Assembly (NCBI GenBank): GCA_027297825.1
Contig: JAPUHH010000036.1
Span: 1-20,465 of the forward strand
Length of the DNA: 20,465 nt
Source: Gammaproteobacteria bacterium
GTDB taxonomy: Bacteria; Pseudomonadota; Gammaproteobacteria; UBA4575
Direction of reading: 5' to 3'
The notes beneath the pieces are model-generated. The model was not told where the DNA came from. It made no database searches and saw only the letters and a list, made by a program, of their open reading frames with translations. The position numbers and the translations under genes were made by a program. This document shows, piece after piece, positions 1 through 8,524 of the stretch (positions within the stretch are counted from its first letter, which is position 1; the number at the start of each line of letters is the position of its first letter).

Positions 1-74
1 CGGTTTAGTTTTTACGTGCTCTCATTTGGAAATAGCCTAGGGAGTTATGGCAAACATTTATTACCCAATAGATC

Positions 75-106
75 GAACGCCCGCATTGTACCGAAAGCGG
101 ACGTTC
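75..106 (-). terminator. Hairpin downstream of hppA (possible terminator or small palindromic repeat)
   Basis: Two 10-nt arms (75-84 and 97-106) flank a 12-nt loop. On the minus strand every position pairs, with one G-U wobble; on the plus strand the same position is a C-A mismatch. The hairpin therefore folds better in the hppA transcript, whose stop lies 17 nt upstream of it. No clear U-run follows, so it may be an mRNA-stabilising 3' hairpin or a copy of a dispersed palindrome rather than a classical terminator. Nothing else is evident in bases 1-122. Confidence 0.4.
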
Positions 107-122
107 AGATTTAGAAAATATT

Positions 123-2126
123 TTAAAGCAGAGGTGCGATAACTAAACTTACAATTGCCATTACGTTAATAAGAATGTTCATCGATGGGCCTGAGGTATC
201 TTTAAACGGATCCCCCACTGTGTCACCTACAACTACTGCGGCGTGGGTATCAGAACCTTTGCCGCCTAGATTACCTTTCTCAACATATTTTTTCGCGTTG
301 TCCCATGCGCCACCAGCATTGGCCATCATTAAGGCCATCAATACGCAGACGAGTAATGCGCCACCCAGCATTCCGCCGAGTGTTTCTGGGCCAAATGCAA
401 AGCCCACCACAACAGGTGCAATGACCGCTAATAAGCCAGGTGGGATCATGCGTTTTAGCGCTGCCGTCGTTGCAATGTCGATACAACGCACGGTATCCGG
501 TTGGGCCGTGCCTTCCATGAGTCCAGGGATTTCTTTGAACTGACGACGAATTTCTTTGATCATATCGAAGGCGGCATCACCGACTGCAGTCATCGTCATC
601 GAGGCAACAATAAACGGGAACACTCCACCAATAAACAATCCAATCAGAACTTTTGGATCGCTTAAGTCTAGAACAATGGTTTCGTTGCCGTGACTTACTT
701 CAGCCAAAAAGGCAGTAATGATTGCGAGTGCGGCGAGTGCAGCTGCACCAATGGCAAAACCTTTGCCAATGGCTGCAGTGGTGTTACCCACTTCATCAAG
801 TTCATCGGTAATCTTGCGTACGTCTTCCCCAAGTCCTGCCATCTCGGCAATTCCGCCGGCGTTATCTGCAACCGGACCATAGGCATCAATCGCCATCGTA
901 ATGCCCACGGTGGCTAACATGCCAACAGCCGCGATACCCACACCGTAAAGGTCCGCATATTGATTCGCAAAGTAAATAATAGCGGCTATGGTTAGCATCG
1001 GTACCACAACAGATTGCATACCTATAGCAAGACCCGCAATCATGACGGTAGCGGGCCCTGTTTCACCCCCTTTGGCAATCTTTTTTACGGGGCCGCCTCC
1101 AGTGTAATACTCGGTGACTAGGCCAATAATTATGCCTCCCACGGCACCAGCCACGACAGCAATCCAGACTCCGTTACTCACTTCCAGCGCCTGAATGACA
1201 AAATAAGCTGCAATGATGAAAGTAACGGCTGCGGAGAAAGTACCGATGCGTAATGCGGTGGCAGGAGATTTACCCGAGACTACTTTGACTAAAAGAATGC
1301 CTAGCATAGAGCATACGATGCCAACGGAGGCTAAACCTAAAGGTAAAAACATCAGAGTTTGTTTGGCGCCAAGCATTTCTACTACCGTTGGAGTTAGAGT
1401 AGCAGCGATTGCAATGGTGGCGATGATCGAGCCGCAATAGGATTCAAATATATCTGAGCCCATGCCCGCCACATCACCGACAATGTCGCCGACGTTATCT
1501 GCGATGACGCCAGGATTGCGTGGATCATCTTCTGGAATCCCAACTTCAATTTTGCCGACTAAGTCTGCACCAACGTCCGCGCTTTTAGTAAAGATGCCGC
1601 CCCCTACGCGAGAAAAAAGCGCAACGGTAGAAGCACCCATTCCAAAGCCATGAATAACATTTGCCGTTTCAGGGTCGCGACCAAAATACAAATACAGCAC
1701 ACCCAGTCCAAGTAAGCCCATGGCGGCAATAGTTAGGCCCATAACAGAACCACCAAAAAACGCCACATTGAGTGCAGCACCGGCGCCTTTTTCATGTGCG
1801 GCTACGGTGGTACGAACATTTGCATGGGTTGCGGCATACATGCCGATGTAACCCGCGGCGGATGAGCAGAGCGCACCCAACACAAATGCAAGGGCGGTAT
1901 TTTGGCCTAAATCTGAAAACCAAATAACAATGGTCACCAGTGCAGCGAAAATAAATAATATGGAATATTCGCGACGCATAAAGGTCATCGCGCCGGTATG
2001 AATTTGCTGGGAGATCTCTACAACTTTTCCGCTGCCGGGCGAATACCGCAGTACGAATTGATAAATTACAAATGCAGCAAAAAGACCCAGAACACCTAAG
2101 GTGACTGGCAGGTGATGAATTGTCAT
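123..2126 (-). CDS. hppA: Membrane-bound ion-pumping pyrophosphatase, K+-dependent subclass
   Basis: This integral membrane pyrophosphatase hydrolyses PPi and uses the energy to pump H+ or Na+ across the inner membrane. The 667-aa protein is hydrophobic throughout, as expected for about 16 helices. Residues 181-230 carry the family's Asp-rich PPi/Mg site (ADVGADLVGKIEVG, then DDPRNPGVIADNVGDIVGD). The motif GNTTAAIGKG has Ala at 451 and Gly at 454. In this family Lys at the first of these positions marks K+-independent H+ pumps and Ala marks K+-dependent enzymes, which include Na+ pumps. The ATG at 2124-2126 follows an AGGGAG ribosome site (2135-2140 on the plus strand), so the start is secure. 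It is transcribed away from mrdA. The pumped ion cannot be decided here. Confidence 0.97.
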   Translation of the reverse strand: MTIHHLPVTLGVLGLFAAFVIYQFVLRYSPGSGKVVEISQQIHTGAMTFMRREYSILFIFAALVTIVIWFSDLGQNTALAFVLGALCSSAAGYIGMYAATHANVRTTVAAHEKGAGAALNVAFFGGSVMGLTIAAMGLLGLGVLYLYFGRDPETANVIHGFGMGASTVALFSRVGGGIFTKSADVGADLVGKIEVGIPEDDPRNPGVIADNVGDIVGDVAGMGSDIFESYCGSIIATIAIAATLTPTVVEMLGAKQTLMFLPLGLASVGIVCSMLGILLVKVVSGKSPATALRIGTFSAAVTFIIAAYFVIQALEVSNGVWIAVVAGAVGGIIIGLVTEYYTGGGPVKKIAKGGETGPATVMIAGLAIGMQSVVVPMLTIAAIIYFANQYADLYGVGIAAVGMLATVGITMAIDAYGPVADNAGGIAEMAGLGEDVRKITDELDEVGNTTAAIGKGFAIGAAALAALAIITAFLAEVSHGNETIVLDLSDPKVLIGLFIGGVFPFIVASMTMTAVGDAAFDMIKEIRRQFKEIPGLMEGTAQPDTVRCIDIATTAALKRMIPPGLLAVIAPVVVGFAFGPETLGGMLGGALLVCVLMALMMANAGGAWDNAKKYVEKGNLGGKGSDTHAAVVVGDTVGDPFKDTSGPSMNILINVMAIVSLVIAPLL

Positions 2127-2260
2127 GAATATTTCTCCCTAAGAGGCGGTAGTATTGTTATTTTTCTTTATATAGTAGGCTGTGTGTTGCTAGATTAACA
2201 AGCCTAATTCTGTGCGCCTTATATAGTGAATGCTAAATATATATAGGTGTTAAGTGGCAT

Positions 2261-2284
2261 TATAATCTGGATTATAATATGGAT
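2261..2284. repeat. Tandem 12-bp direct repeat containing TATAAT
   Basis: The units TATAATCTGGAT (2261-2272) and TATAATATGGAT (2273-2284) are adjacent and differ at one base. They lie in the 282-bp AT-rich spacer between divergent hppA and mrdA. Each unit, with the preceding bases, contains ATTATAAT, which reads as a -10-like box on both strands. No convincing -35 box sits at ideal spacing. It may be a duplicated promoter element or a regulator site; this is inference. Confidence 0.5.
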
Positions 2285-2367
2285 CTTATATACTCAAAGC
2301 GCAAGTCGATGCAGCTTATGCACTCATTAGTTGAAAAACAGCTCTATTACTAGTTTGATGTATTTAT

Positions 2368-2395
2368 TTGATACCATTATCAATTTAGATATCTT
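2368..2395 (+). promoter_or_regulatory. Weak candidate promoter for mrdA
   Basis: TTGATA (2368-2373) and TATCTT (2390-2395) are separated by 16 nt, resembling a sigma-70 promoter with a partial -10 match. Transcription from it would begin only a few bases before the proposed TTG start at 2409, giving a nearly leaderless mRNA. That would fit the absence of a ribosome site there. The match is modest in AT-rich DNA and may be chance. Confidence 0.22.
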
Positions 2396-2408
2396 AGATT
2401 AATCCAAA

Positions 2409-4292
2409 TTGGCATCGCGCGACTTCCTTCGAAATCCAAAGCTTGAAATTCGCTATTTCCGGGTGCGGGTGTATTTTGCCGCATTATTTGTAGTGATCTG
2501 CCTGATGCTGCTTGGGTCGCGGTTATTTTTTCTACAAATAACCAGTAATCAGCATTACACAACCTTATCGCAAGAAAATCGGGTGCGTCTGGTGCCTACG
2601 CCGCCTACGCGAGGTTTGATTTTTGACCGAAACTTAAAACTGCTAGCTGATAATAAGCCAAGCTATCAGATCGAGCTTACGCCGGTACAAGTCGACAATC
2701 TTAAGCAGGTTGTTTCTCAGCTCGGTGAGTACATTCAGCTTGAAGAGCATCATCTAAAGAAGTTTTATGATGATGTTAAACGTAAACAGTCGTTTGAAGC
2801 GATTCCACTAAAAATTAACTTAAGTGAAGATGAGGTGGCGCGCTTTTCGGTTAATCGTCATCGCTTTCCTGGCGTGGAAATTACTGCACGCGCAAACCGC
2901 TATTACCCGCTAGCCGGAGTGAGTACGCATGCGTTAGGTTATGTGGGCCGCATCAATGCAGATGAAGCACAAAAATTAGATAAGCAAAATTACAGAGGCA
3001 CATCTCATATTGGCAAGGTAGGCATAGAAAAATATTACGAAGAAGTGTTGCATGGCAGCGTCGGTTATCAGCATGTCGAAATTAACGCTCAGGGCCGTAA
3101 ATTGCGTGTTTTAGAAAGCGTGCTTCCCATACCAGGTAGGGATCTGATTTTATCGATCGATGCACGTTTGCAAAAAATTGCCCAAGAAAGTTTGGGTGAA
3201 CGCAATGGCTCTGTAGTAGCTATGGATCCTGCCACTGGAGAGGTCTTGGTGTTTGTGAGCACTCCCACCTTTGATCCTAATTATTTTGTCAATGGTATAA
3301 GTAGTAAGCTGTATTCGTTGCTGCGCGATGATCCAAATCGCCCACTATTTAATCGTGCGCTAATGGGTCAATATCCACCGGGATCCACGATTAAACCTAT
3401 GTTGGCCTTAGCCGGTTTGCATTACGGAGTCACGTGGGCGGAGAAGACGATGTATGCTGGACCGTTTTATCAATTACCCGGTCATAAACGTAAATATCGC
3501 GATTGGAAAAAAGGTGGGCATGGCAAGGTCGATATGTTTAAAGCCATCATTCAATCCTGTGATGTTTATTTTTATAACTTAGCGAACAAGCTTGGCATTG
3601 ATCGTATGTCTGAATTTCTTACACAATTTAATATTGGTTCTAGAACCGCATTAGATACCTCGGGAGAAGCGAAAGGACTGATGCCCTCTCAAGCATGGAA
3701 GCATGCTGTATATGGGCAAGCATGGTATCCCGGTGAAACTATTATCACCGGCATTGGTCAGGGCTATATGTTAACTACACCATTGCAACTTGCGACTGCA
3801 ACCAGCGCATTGGCCATGCGTGGTCAGGGTATGCAGCCAAGATTTGTGCGCGCGATTCGTAAGCAAGGTGAGGTTGACGAGATGACGAATGCAATTGCCA
3901 TGCAAAGCATCGATGTTGCAAATGAATATTATTGGGATCAAGTTATTTCGGCGATGGTAGATGCAGTGCATAAACCTAATGGTACCGCCTATAGAATTGG
4001 TAGGAATGCAAAATATAAAATTGCCGGCAAAACCGGTACAGCGCAATTATTTAGTCTTGCAGAAGATGAGGAATATGACGCTGAAAACATTACAGAAAAA
4101 CTGCGTGATCATGGATTGTTTATTGCATTTGCGCCCGCGGATGATCCTAAGATAGCGATTGCAGTGGTTGTAGAAAATGGTGGTAGTGGCAGTAAGTCTG
4201 CAGCACCTGTAGCCAAAATAGTTTTGGACAATTATTTGTTAAGCAAAGAAGAGTTATTAGCAGCAAATAAGCCTGTAGTAAAAAAACCATGA
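2409..4292 (+). CDS. mrdA: Penicillin-binding protein 2, elongasome transpeptidase
   Basis: PBP2 is the D,D-transpeptidase that cross-links lateral-wall peptidoglycan with RodA and MreBCD in the periplasm. The 627-aa length matches the family. A short cytoplasmic tail precedes one membrane helix (about residues 21-42). The dimerisation domain follows, then the transpeptidase domain with catalytic S326-T-I-K329, S383-C-D and K541-T-G543. RYRDWKK-type and RLRDHGLFIAFAP-type stretches align with E. coli PBP2. The start is uncertain: an in-frame stop lies at 2400-2402, so TTG at 2409 is the first possible codon and has no clear ribosome site. The next candidate, GTG at 2463, would leave almost no cytoplasmic tail. 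The gene ends in an ATGA overlap with mrdB, so translation is probably coupled. It appears to head the plus-strand run. Confidence 0.97.
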   Translation: MASRDFLRNPKLEIRYFRVRVYFAALFVVICLMLLGSRLFFLQITSNQHYTTLSQENRVRLVPTPPTRGLIFDRNLKLLADNKPSYQIELTPVQVDNLKQVVSQLGEYIQLEEHHLKKFYDDVKRKQSFEAIPLKINLSEDEVARFSVNRHRFPGVEITARANRYYPLAGVSTHALGYVGRINADEAQKLDKQNYRGTSHIGKVGIEKYYEEVLHGSVGYQHVEINAQGRKLRVLESVLPIPGRDLILSIDARLQKIAQESLGERNGSVVAMDPATGEVLVFVSTPTFDPNYFVNGISSKLYSLLRDDPNRPLFNRALMGQYPPGSTIKPMLALAGLHYGVTWAEKTMYAGPFYQLPGHKRKYRDWKKGGHGKVDMFKAIIQSCDVYFYNLANKLGIDRMSEFLTQFNIGSRTALDTSGEAKGLMPSQAWKHAVYGQAWYPGETIITGIGQGYMLTTPLQLATATSALAMRGQGMQPRFVRAIRKQGEVDEMTNAIAMQSIDVANEYYWDQVISAMVDAVHKPNGTAYRIGRNAKYKIAGKTGTAQLFSLAEDEEYDAENITEKLRDHGLFIAFAPADDPKIAIAVVVENGGSGSKSAAPVAKIVLDNYLLSKEELLAANKPVVKKP

Positions 4293-5419
4293 ATAGCTCC
4301 TATTCTATAAAGAACACGTTGGGTTCTTCGCGAATTAAGGATGAAAGATATTTATTTAACCTTGATACAACTTTGATGGGAGCACTGTTACTATTATGTG
4401 GCATCGGACTGATCGTGCTTTATAGTGCAACCAGTGGAGAAATGGCAGCGATTACACGGCAATCCATACGGTTTGGTATTGGCTTTGTGGCGTTAATTTT
4501 CCTGGCGCAAATACCCAGTAAACAATTATCTAACTGGTCGCCATGGCTGTACATAGCCGGTCTGGTGTTATTGTTTGTAGTGTTGGCAATTGGTTACAGT
4601 GGCAAAGGTGCACAACGCTGGTTGGATCTTGGTGTTTTTCGATTTCAACCTTCAGAGGTAATGAAGATATTTCTTCCAATGATGGTGGCTTGGTATTTTC
4701 GCGATAAACATATGCCGCCTACCTTATGGCAAATTTTTATCGCGCTAATTCTCGTCGCGATACCCGCCGGACTTATAGTGCGCCAACCTGATTTAGGCAC
4801 CGCAGTCCTCATTGTTTTATCAGGTCTGTTTGTGATTTTTTTAGCAGGAATCGCTTGGCGGTTGCTGATGATATTTGGTGGGCTGGTGCTTGCATGTATG
4901 CCGCTACTTTGGTTTTATTTACACGACTATCAGCGTCAACGAGTCCTTACTTTATTAAATCCTGAGAGCGATCCACTGGGAACTGGTTACCATATAATTC
5001 AGTCTAAGATCGCAATTGGTTCTGGTGGTGTTTATGGTAAAGGCTGGCTAAACGGGACTCAATCGCAGCTTGATTTTATACCCGAGCGTTCAACCGATTT
5101 CATTTTTGCAGTATTTAGTGAAGAATTTGGTTTTTTAGGCGTGGCTTTTTTATTGTTTTTATATGCTTTTATTGTGATGCGTGGCTTGAGTATTGCTGTA
5201 CGCGCGCAAGACACTTATTCTAGGCTGTTGGCTGGGAGTTTGAGCTTGTCATTTTTTGCCTATTTTGTAGTAAATATAGGCATGGTGAGTGGATTGCTTC
5301 CGGTGGTGGGTGTGCCCTTGCCTTTGATTAGTTATGGCGGCACTTCAGCTGTGACAATCATGGCAGCATTTGGGATATTAATGTCAATTAATTCTCATCG
5401 AAAATTATTATCACCATAA
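4289..5419 (+). CDS. mrdB: RodA, SEDS-family peptidoglycan glycosyltransferase
   Basis: RodA polymerises glycan strands from lipid II in the inner membrane as the partner of PBP2. The 376-aa protein has about ten hydrophobic helices. SEDS signatures are visible: QPDLGTA near the middle, then GWLNGTQSQLDFIPERSTDF, whose Asp (D270) corresponds to the essential aspartate of RodA, and PLISYGGTSA close to the C terminus. The ATG lies in the ATGA overlap with the mrdA stop. This gives 1:1 coupling of the polymerase and its transpeptidase. mltB follows after 4 nt. Confidence 0.97.
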   Translation: MNSSYSIKNTLGSSRIKDERYLFNLDTTLMGALLLLCGIGLIVLYSATSGEMAAITRQSIRFGIGFVALIFLAQIPSKQLSNWSPWLYIAGLVLLFVVLAIGYSGKGAQRWLDLGVFRFQPSEVMKIFLPMMVAWYFRDKHMPPTLWQIFIALILVAIPAGLIVRQPDLGTAVLIVLSGLFVIFLAGIAWRLLMIFGGLVLACMPLLWFYLHDYQRQRVLTLLNPESDPLGTGYHIIQSKIAIGSGGVYGKGWLNGTQSQLDFIPERSTDFIFAVFSEEFGFLGVAFLLFLYAFIVMRGLSIAVRAQDTYSRLLAGSLSLSFFAYFVVNIGMVSGLLPVVGVPLPLISYGGTSAVTIMAAFGILMSINSHRKLLSP

Positions 5420-5423
5420 ATTT

Positions 5424-6413
5424 ATGTATAGATTTCTATTCGTTATCTTAGCTTTGGCTACCAGTAGCTATGCAAGCGAGAACTATGCTGAGCGTGCAGA
5501 TGTTAAACAGTTTATTGATAAATTTTCAAAACAGCATGAATATTCTAAAGCATCATTAACAGAATTATTGGGGAAAGTTTCAAAACAGACGCAAGTTTTA
5601 GAGGCTATCCAGCGTCCGGCTGAAAAGACGAAGAACTGGCAGGGCTATCGTAAGATTTTTATTACTCCTAAACGTATTGAAGGAGGCCTAAAATTTTGGA
5701 CAGAGAATGCGCAAATTCTCGCAGCGGCTGAGCGACATTATGGTGTGCCACCGGAAATCATAGTAGCCATTATTGGAGTTGAAACTTTTTATGGGAAATA
5801 TAAGGGTAAGTATCCGGTGCTCGATTCGCTCGTTACATTAGGGTTTGATTATCCGCCACGACAAAAATTTTTCCGTAGTGAGTTAGAGCATTTTCTATTA
5901 TTAGTCCAAGAAGAAAATTTAGATCCTGTCGCCATAAAAGGGTCGTATGCAGGTGCAATGGGGAAGAGTCAATTTATCTCCAGTAGCTATAGGCAATATG
6001 CCATCGATTTTGATGAAAATGGTAAACGGGATCTGTGGGAAAGCAATGAAGACATTATTGGTAGCGTAGCCAATTACTTTAAACGACATGGTTGGCGTAC
6101 GGATGAGCCGATCACGATGCCAGTGAGTATAACTGGAGATCGTTACACAACCTTATTGGATAAAGGCCTTAAACCATTTGCATCTGTTGCTGAGTTATCT
6201 CAATATAATGTTAAAATTAATGCAGATTTACATGCACAAGAAAAAGTTGCATTGCTAGAATTGAAAAATGACAATTCAAGCGAATATTGGGCCGGATTTG
6301 ATAATTTTTATGTTATTACGCGCTATAACCACAGCCCTATGTATGCAATGGCTGTGTATCAATTAAGTCAGCAGATTAAACAAGATATCAAAGATCACGT
6401 TGTTCAAAATTAA
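5424..6413 (+). CDS. mltB: MltB-like lytic transglycosylase, probably soluble periplasmic
   Basis: MltB enzymes cleave the MurNAc-GlcNAc bond of peptidoglycan, forming 1,6-anhydroMurNAc ends. The 329-aa protein begins with a signal peptide (about residues 1-17, ending near SSYAS). The lysozyme-like domain follows, with IGVET holding the catalytic glutamate E120, then the conserved stretches YAGAMGKSQF and DLWESNEDIIGSVANYFKRHGW. Unlike E. coli MltB there is no lipobox cysteine, so the mature enzyme is probably soluble. The ATG is 4 nt after mrdB, and the 3' end overlaps rlpA by 14 nt. Its anhydro-muropeptide products feed the recycling route that AmgK and MurU (12.0-13.7 kb) complete. Confidence 0.94.
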   Translation: MYRFLFVILALATSSYASENYAERADVKQFIDKFSKQHEYSKASLTELLGKVSKQTQVLEAIQRPAEKTKNWQGYRKIFITPKRIEGGLKFWTENAQILAAAERHYGVPPEIIVAIIGVETFYGKYKGKYPVLDSLVTLGFDYPPRQKFFRSELEHFLLLVQEENLDPVAIKGSYAGAMGKSQFISSSYRQYAIDFDENGKRDLWESNEDIIGSVANYFKRHGWRTDEPITMPVSITGDRYTTLLDKGLKPFASVAELSQYNVKINADLHAQEKVALLELKNDNSSEYWAGFDNFYVITRYNHSPMYAMAVYQLSQQIKQDIKDHVVQN

Positions 6414-7338
6414 TTTTATTAAATCCACCTGTCGAGTTAATGCATGGGTAATATTCTTGCTGCTCATTACTCAAGGCGCATGCTCATTGCATAAACCTGC
6501 AACAGTGGAGCCGCCAGTTGCAAAGATACCTCCACGTGAGTTGCCACCGGATGCAGTACCAAGAGTTGAGCCACGTAGTAAGTATGGCAATCCAATTTCA
6601 TATGTAGTGTTTGGGAAGCGTTATCACACTCTTGCAAACAGCCAAGGCTTCACTGAAAGGGGCATTGCTTCTTGGTACGGCAAAAAATTTCACGGTCGGC
6701 GCACTTCTAGCGGCGAAACCTATGATATGTATGCGATGACAGCCGCGCATACGCAGTTACCATTACCTACCTATGTTCAGGTAACCAATCTTAAGAATGG
6801 CAAGCAAGTGGTTGTGCGTGTCAATGATCGTGGGCCATTTCATCAAAACAGAGTGATTGATTTGTCATTTGCGGCGGCCACTAAGCTGGGTATTGTTAAA
6901 GATGGAACCGGTTTAGTGGAACTACAGGCCTTGGATCCGTTGCATTATCGATTAGCAGAAACACCTGCGTCGCTGCTTACAGAAAATAACGACGCTATTG
7001 TAGCTCCAGACACTCTGCCACAAGTGCAAGTGGGTAATAATGGAGTAGAAAAAGTACAGGATGAAATATTCCAAGAGCAAGCCATTATCACTAATATTAA
7101 AGACCCGCAGATATTTGTGCAGGTAGGGGCATTTGGTGAGCGTGAAAATGCGGATCAATTACTCAATCAATTAAGCGGCTTAGGTCTTGGCGCGATCACG
7201 ATTTCGTCTGTAGTTAAAAATGTAAAGCAATTGCACCGTGTACGTATTGGTCCGCTATCTACCGTAGCATCCGCAGATGCTACGGTAGCAAAATTAAATG
7301 ATTTGGGTATGAAAGAATATCGTGTGGTAGTTGAATAG
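6400..7338 (+). CDS. rlpA: RlpA: septal lytic transglycosylase-like protein with SPOR domain
   Basis: RlpA proteins bind denuded septal glycan; in Pseudomonas aeruginosa RlpA cleaves it. The N terminus has a hydrophobic segment ending QGACS. Cys would be the lipidated residue, but Gln at -3 is a poor lipobox. A double-psi beta-barrel domain spans about residues 88-180 (GIASWYG, SSGETYDMYAMTAAH, VNDRGPF). E106, H117 and D143 have the same spacing as the catalytic E120, H131 and D157 of the Pseudomonas enzyme, so activity is likely. A SPOR domain occupies about residues 237-312. The only usable start is TTG at 6400, inside the mltB end and without a clear ribosome site, which suggests coupled translation. 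A strong palindrome lies in the SPOR-coding part. Confidence 0.94.
   Translation: MFKINFIKSTCRVNAWVIFLLLITQGACSLHKPATVEPPVAKIPPRELPPDAVPRVEPRSKYGNPISYVVFGKRYHTLANSQGFTERGIASWYGKKFHGRRTSSGETYDMYAMTAAHTQLPLPTYVQVTNLKNGKQVVVRVNDRGPFHQNRVIDLSFAAATKLGIVKDGTGLVELQALDPLHYRLAETPASLLTENNDAIVAPDTLPQVQVGNNGVEKVQDEIFQEQAIITNIKDPQIFVQVGAFGERENADQLLNQLSGLGLGAITISSVVKNVKQLHRVRIGPLSTVASADATVAKLNDLGMKEYRVVVE
7259..7288 (+). repeat. Perfect 13-bp inverted repeat (CGCA loop) inside rlpA
   Basis: Arms 7259-7271 (CTACCGTAGCATC) and 7276-7288 (its exact reverse complement) flank the 4-nt loop CGCA. It lies in the SPOR-coding end of rlpA, about 50 nt before the stop. The RNA would form a very stable hairpin. No U-run follows, so it is not a normal terminator. 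It could slow degradation or create an RNA boundary between rlpA and dacA. Confidence 0.75.
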
Positions 7339-7376
7339 CTAGTGCATGTATAAAGATATTATGAGGTTTGTTATCG

Positions 7377-8516
7377 ATGAATAGTAAAACGGTTACTTTG
7401 CTGTTGGCATTAATATTTCCCTGCGCAACTGCGTTTGCAGAATCATTGCCCATTCCTGCGCCGCCTACATTTGATGCGTCAAGTTATGTGTTATTGGACT
7501 ATGGTAGCGGAGCGGTATTAGCGGAGCATAATTCTCGAGAGCGTTTGGATCCGGCTAGCATCACTAAAATAATGACGGCGTATGTGTTGTATAAAGCCTT
7601 AGCCGCAAACGATGTGCATTTAGAAGATCAGGTGTTAATCAGTGAGAAGGCTTGGCGCAGCATCGGCTCAAGAATGTTTGTTGAGGTGGGTGATAAGATT
7701 TTTCTTGAGGATTTATTGTTAGGTTTAGTCATCCAATCCGGTAATGACGCAAGTGTTGCACTCGCAGAGCATGTCGGCGGAACAGAAGAAGCGTTTGCAG
7801 ATATTATGAATGCGCAAGCGTTACGCTTAGGACTTAAAGATTCACACTTTGTTAATGCAACAGGCTTGCCTGATCCTGATCATTATACTACGGCATATGA
7901 TATTGCTTTGTTGTCGCACGCATTAATCAAAGATTTTCCTGAAGAGTATAAACGCTATGCACAAAAGGAATTTACCTTTAATGGCATAAAACAATACAAC
8001 CGCAATCGCTTACTCTGGCGTGATAGTGCAGTAGATGGCTTGAAAACGGGTTATACTGAGGCAGCAGGTTATTGTTTGGCGGCATCAGCCATGCGTAATG
8101 GCATGCGTTTAATTTCTGCAGTAATGGGCGCAGATAGTGATAAGACTCGCACCGTTAATAGCCAGGCATTGCTTAATTATGGGTTTAGGTATTATGAATC
8201 ACATAAGCTATTTAAGGCGGGGGAAACACTCGCTGAGCAACGTATGTGGAAAGGACAATCTAAATCGATCCAACTAGGTTTGGAGAAAGATTTATATGTG
8301 GCCATCCCTAGAGGTCAATATGATTTACTCATAGCTAATATGGATGTTGATACGGATATCGTGGCACCTATTGACCAAGGGCAGCAGGTGGGTGCGGTTA
8401 AAATTACGCTTAAAGGCGAAGCTTATTTGGACAAGCCGTTGGTGGCTTTGCAAGCAAACCCTAAGGGCGGTTTGTGGCGCCGCATCGTAGATTTCTTTTT
8501 GCGTCTATTTTCTTAA
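7377..8516 (+). CDS. dacA: D-alanyl-D-alanine carboxypeptidase (PBP5/6 family)
   Basis: This enzyme removes the terminal D-Ala of pentapeptide stems in the periplasm, limiting cross-linking. I chose ATG at 7377 because GAGG (7363-7366) is spaced 10 nt from it; a TTG at 7368 is too close to that site. The product is 379 aa. It has a signal peptide ending near AFAES, the active-site motif S61-I-T-K64, S121-G-N123 and K223-T-G225, and a C-terminal amphipathic anchor (WRRIVDFFLRLF). All are standard for PBP5/6. The D-Ala it releases is a substrate for the transaminase encoded next. Confidence 0.97.
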   Translation: MNSKTVTLLLALIFPCATAFAESLPIPAPPTFDASSYVLLDYGSGAVLAEHNSRERLDPASITKIMTAYVLYKALAANDVHLEDQVLISEKAWRSIGSRMFVEVGDKIFLEDLLLGLVIQSGNDASVALAEHVGGTEEAFADIMNAQALRLGLKDSHFVNATGLPDPDHYTTAYDIALLSHALIKDFPEEYKRYAQKEFTFNGIKQYNRNRLLWRDSAVDGLKTGYTEAAGYCLAASAMRNGMRLISAVMGADSDKTRTVNSQALLNYGFRYYESHKLFKAGETLAEQRMWKGQSKSIQLGLEKDLYVAIPRGQYDLLIANMDVDTDIVAPIDQGQQVGAVKITLKGEAYLDKPLVALQANPKGGLWRRIVDFFLRLFS

Positions 8517-8524
8517 TTCCTCTC

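Noticed and set aside
47..142. Short plus-strand ORF of about 31 codons starting ATG at 47
   Set aside because: The ribosome-like GGAG is only 2 nt from the ATG, the frame runs through the hairpin and the hppA end, and the peptide resembles nothing.
8474..8524. Upstream GTG extension of the D-amino acid transaminase
   Set aside because: It reads within the dacA C terminus, has no homology to family N termini, and ATG 8525 gives the normal length.
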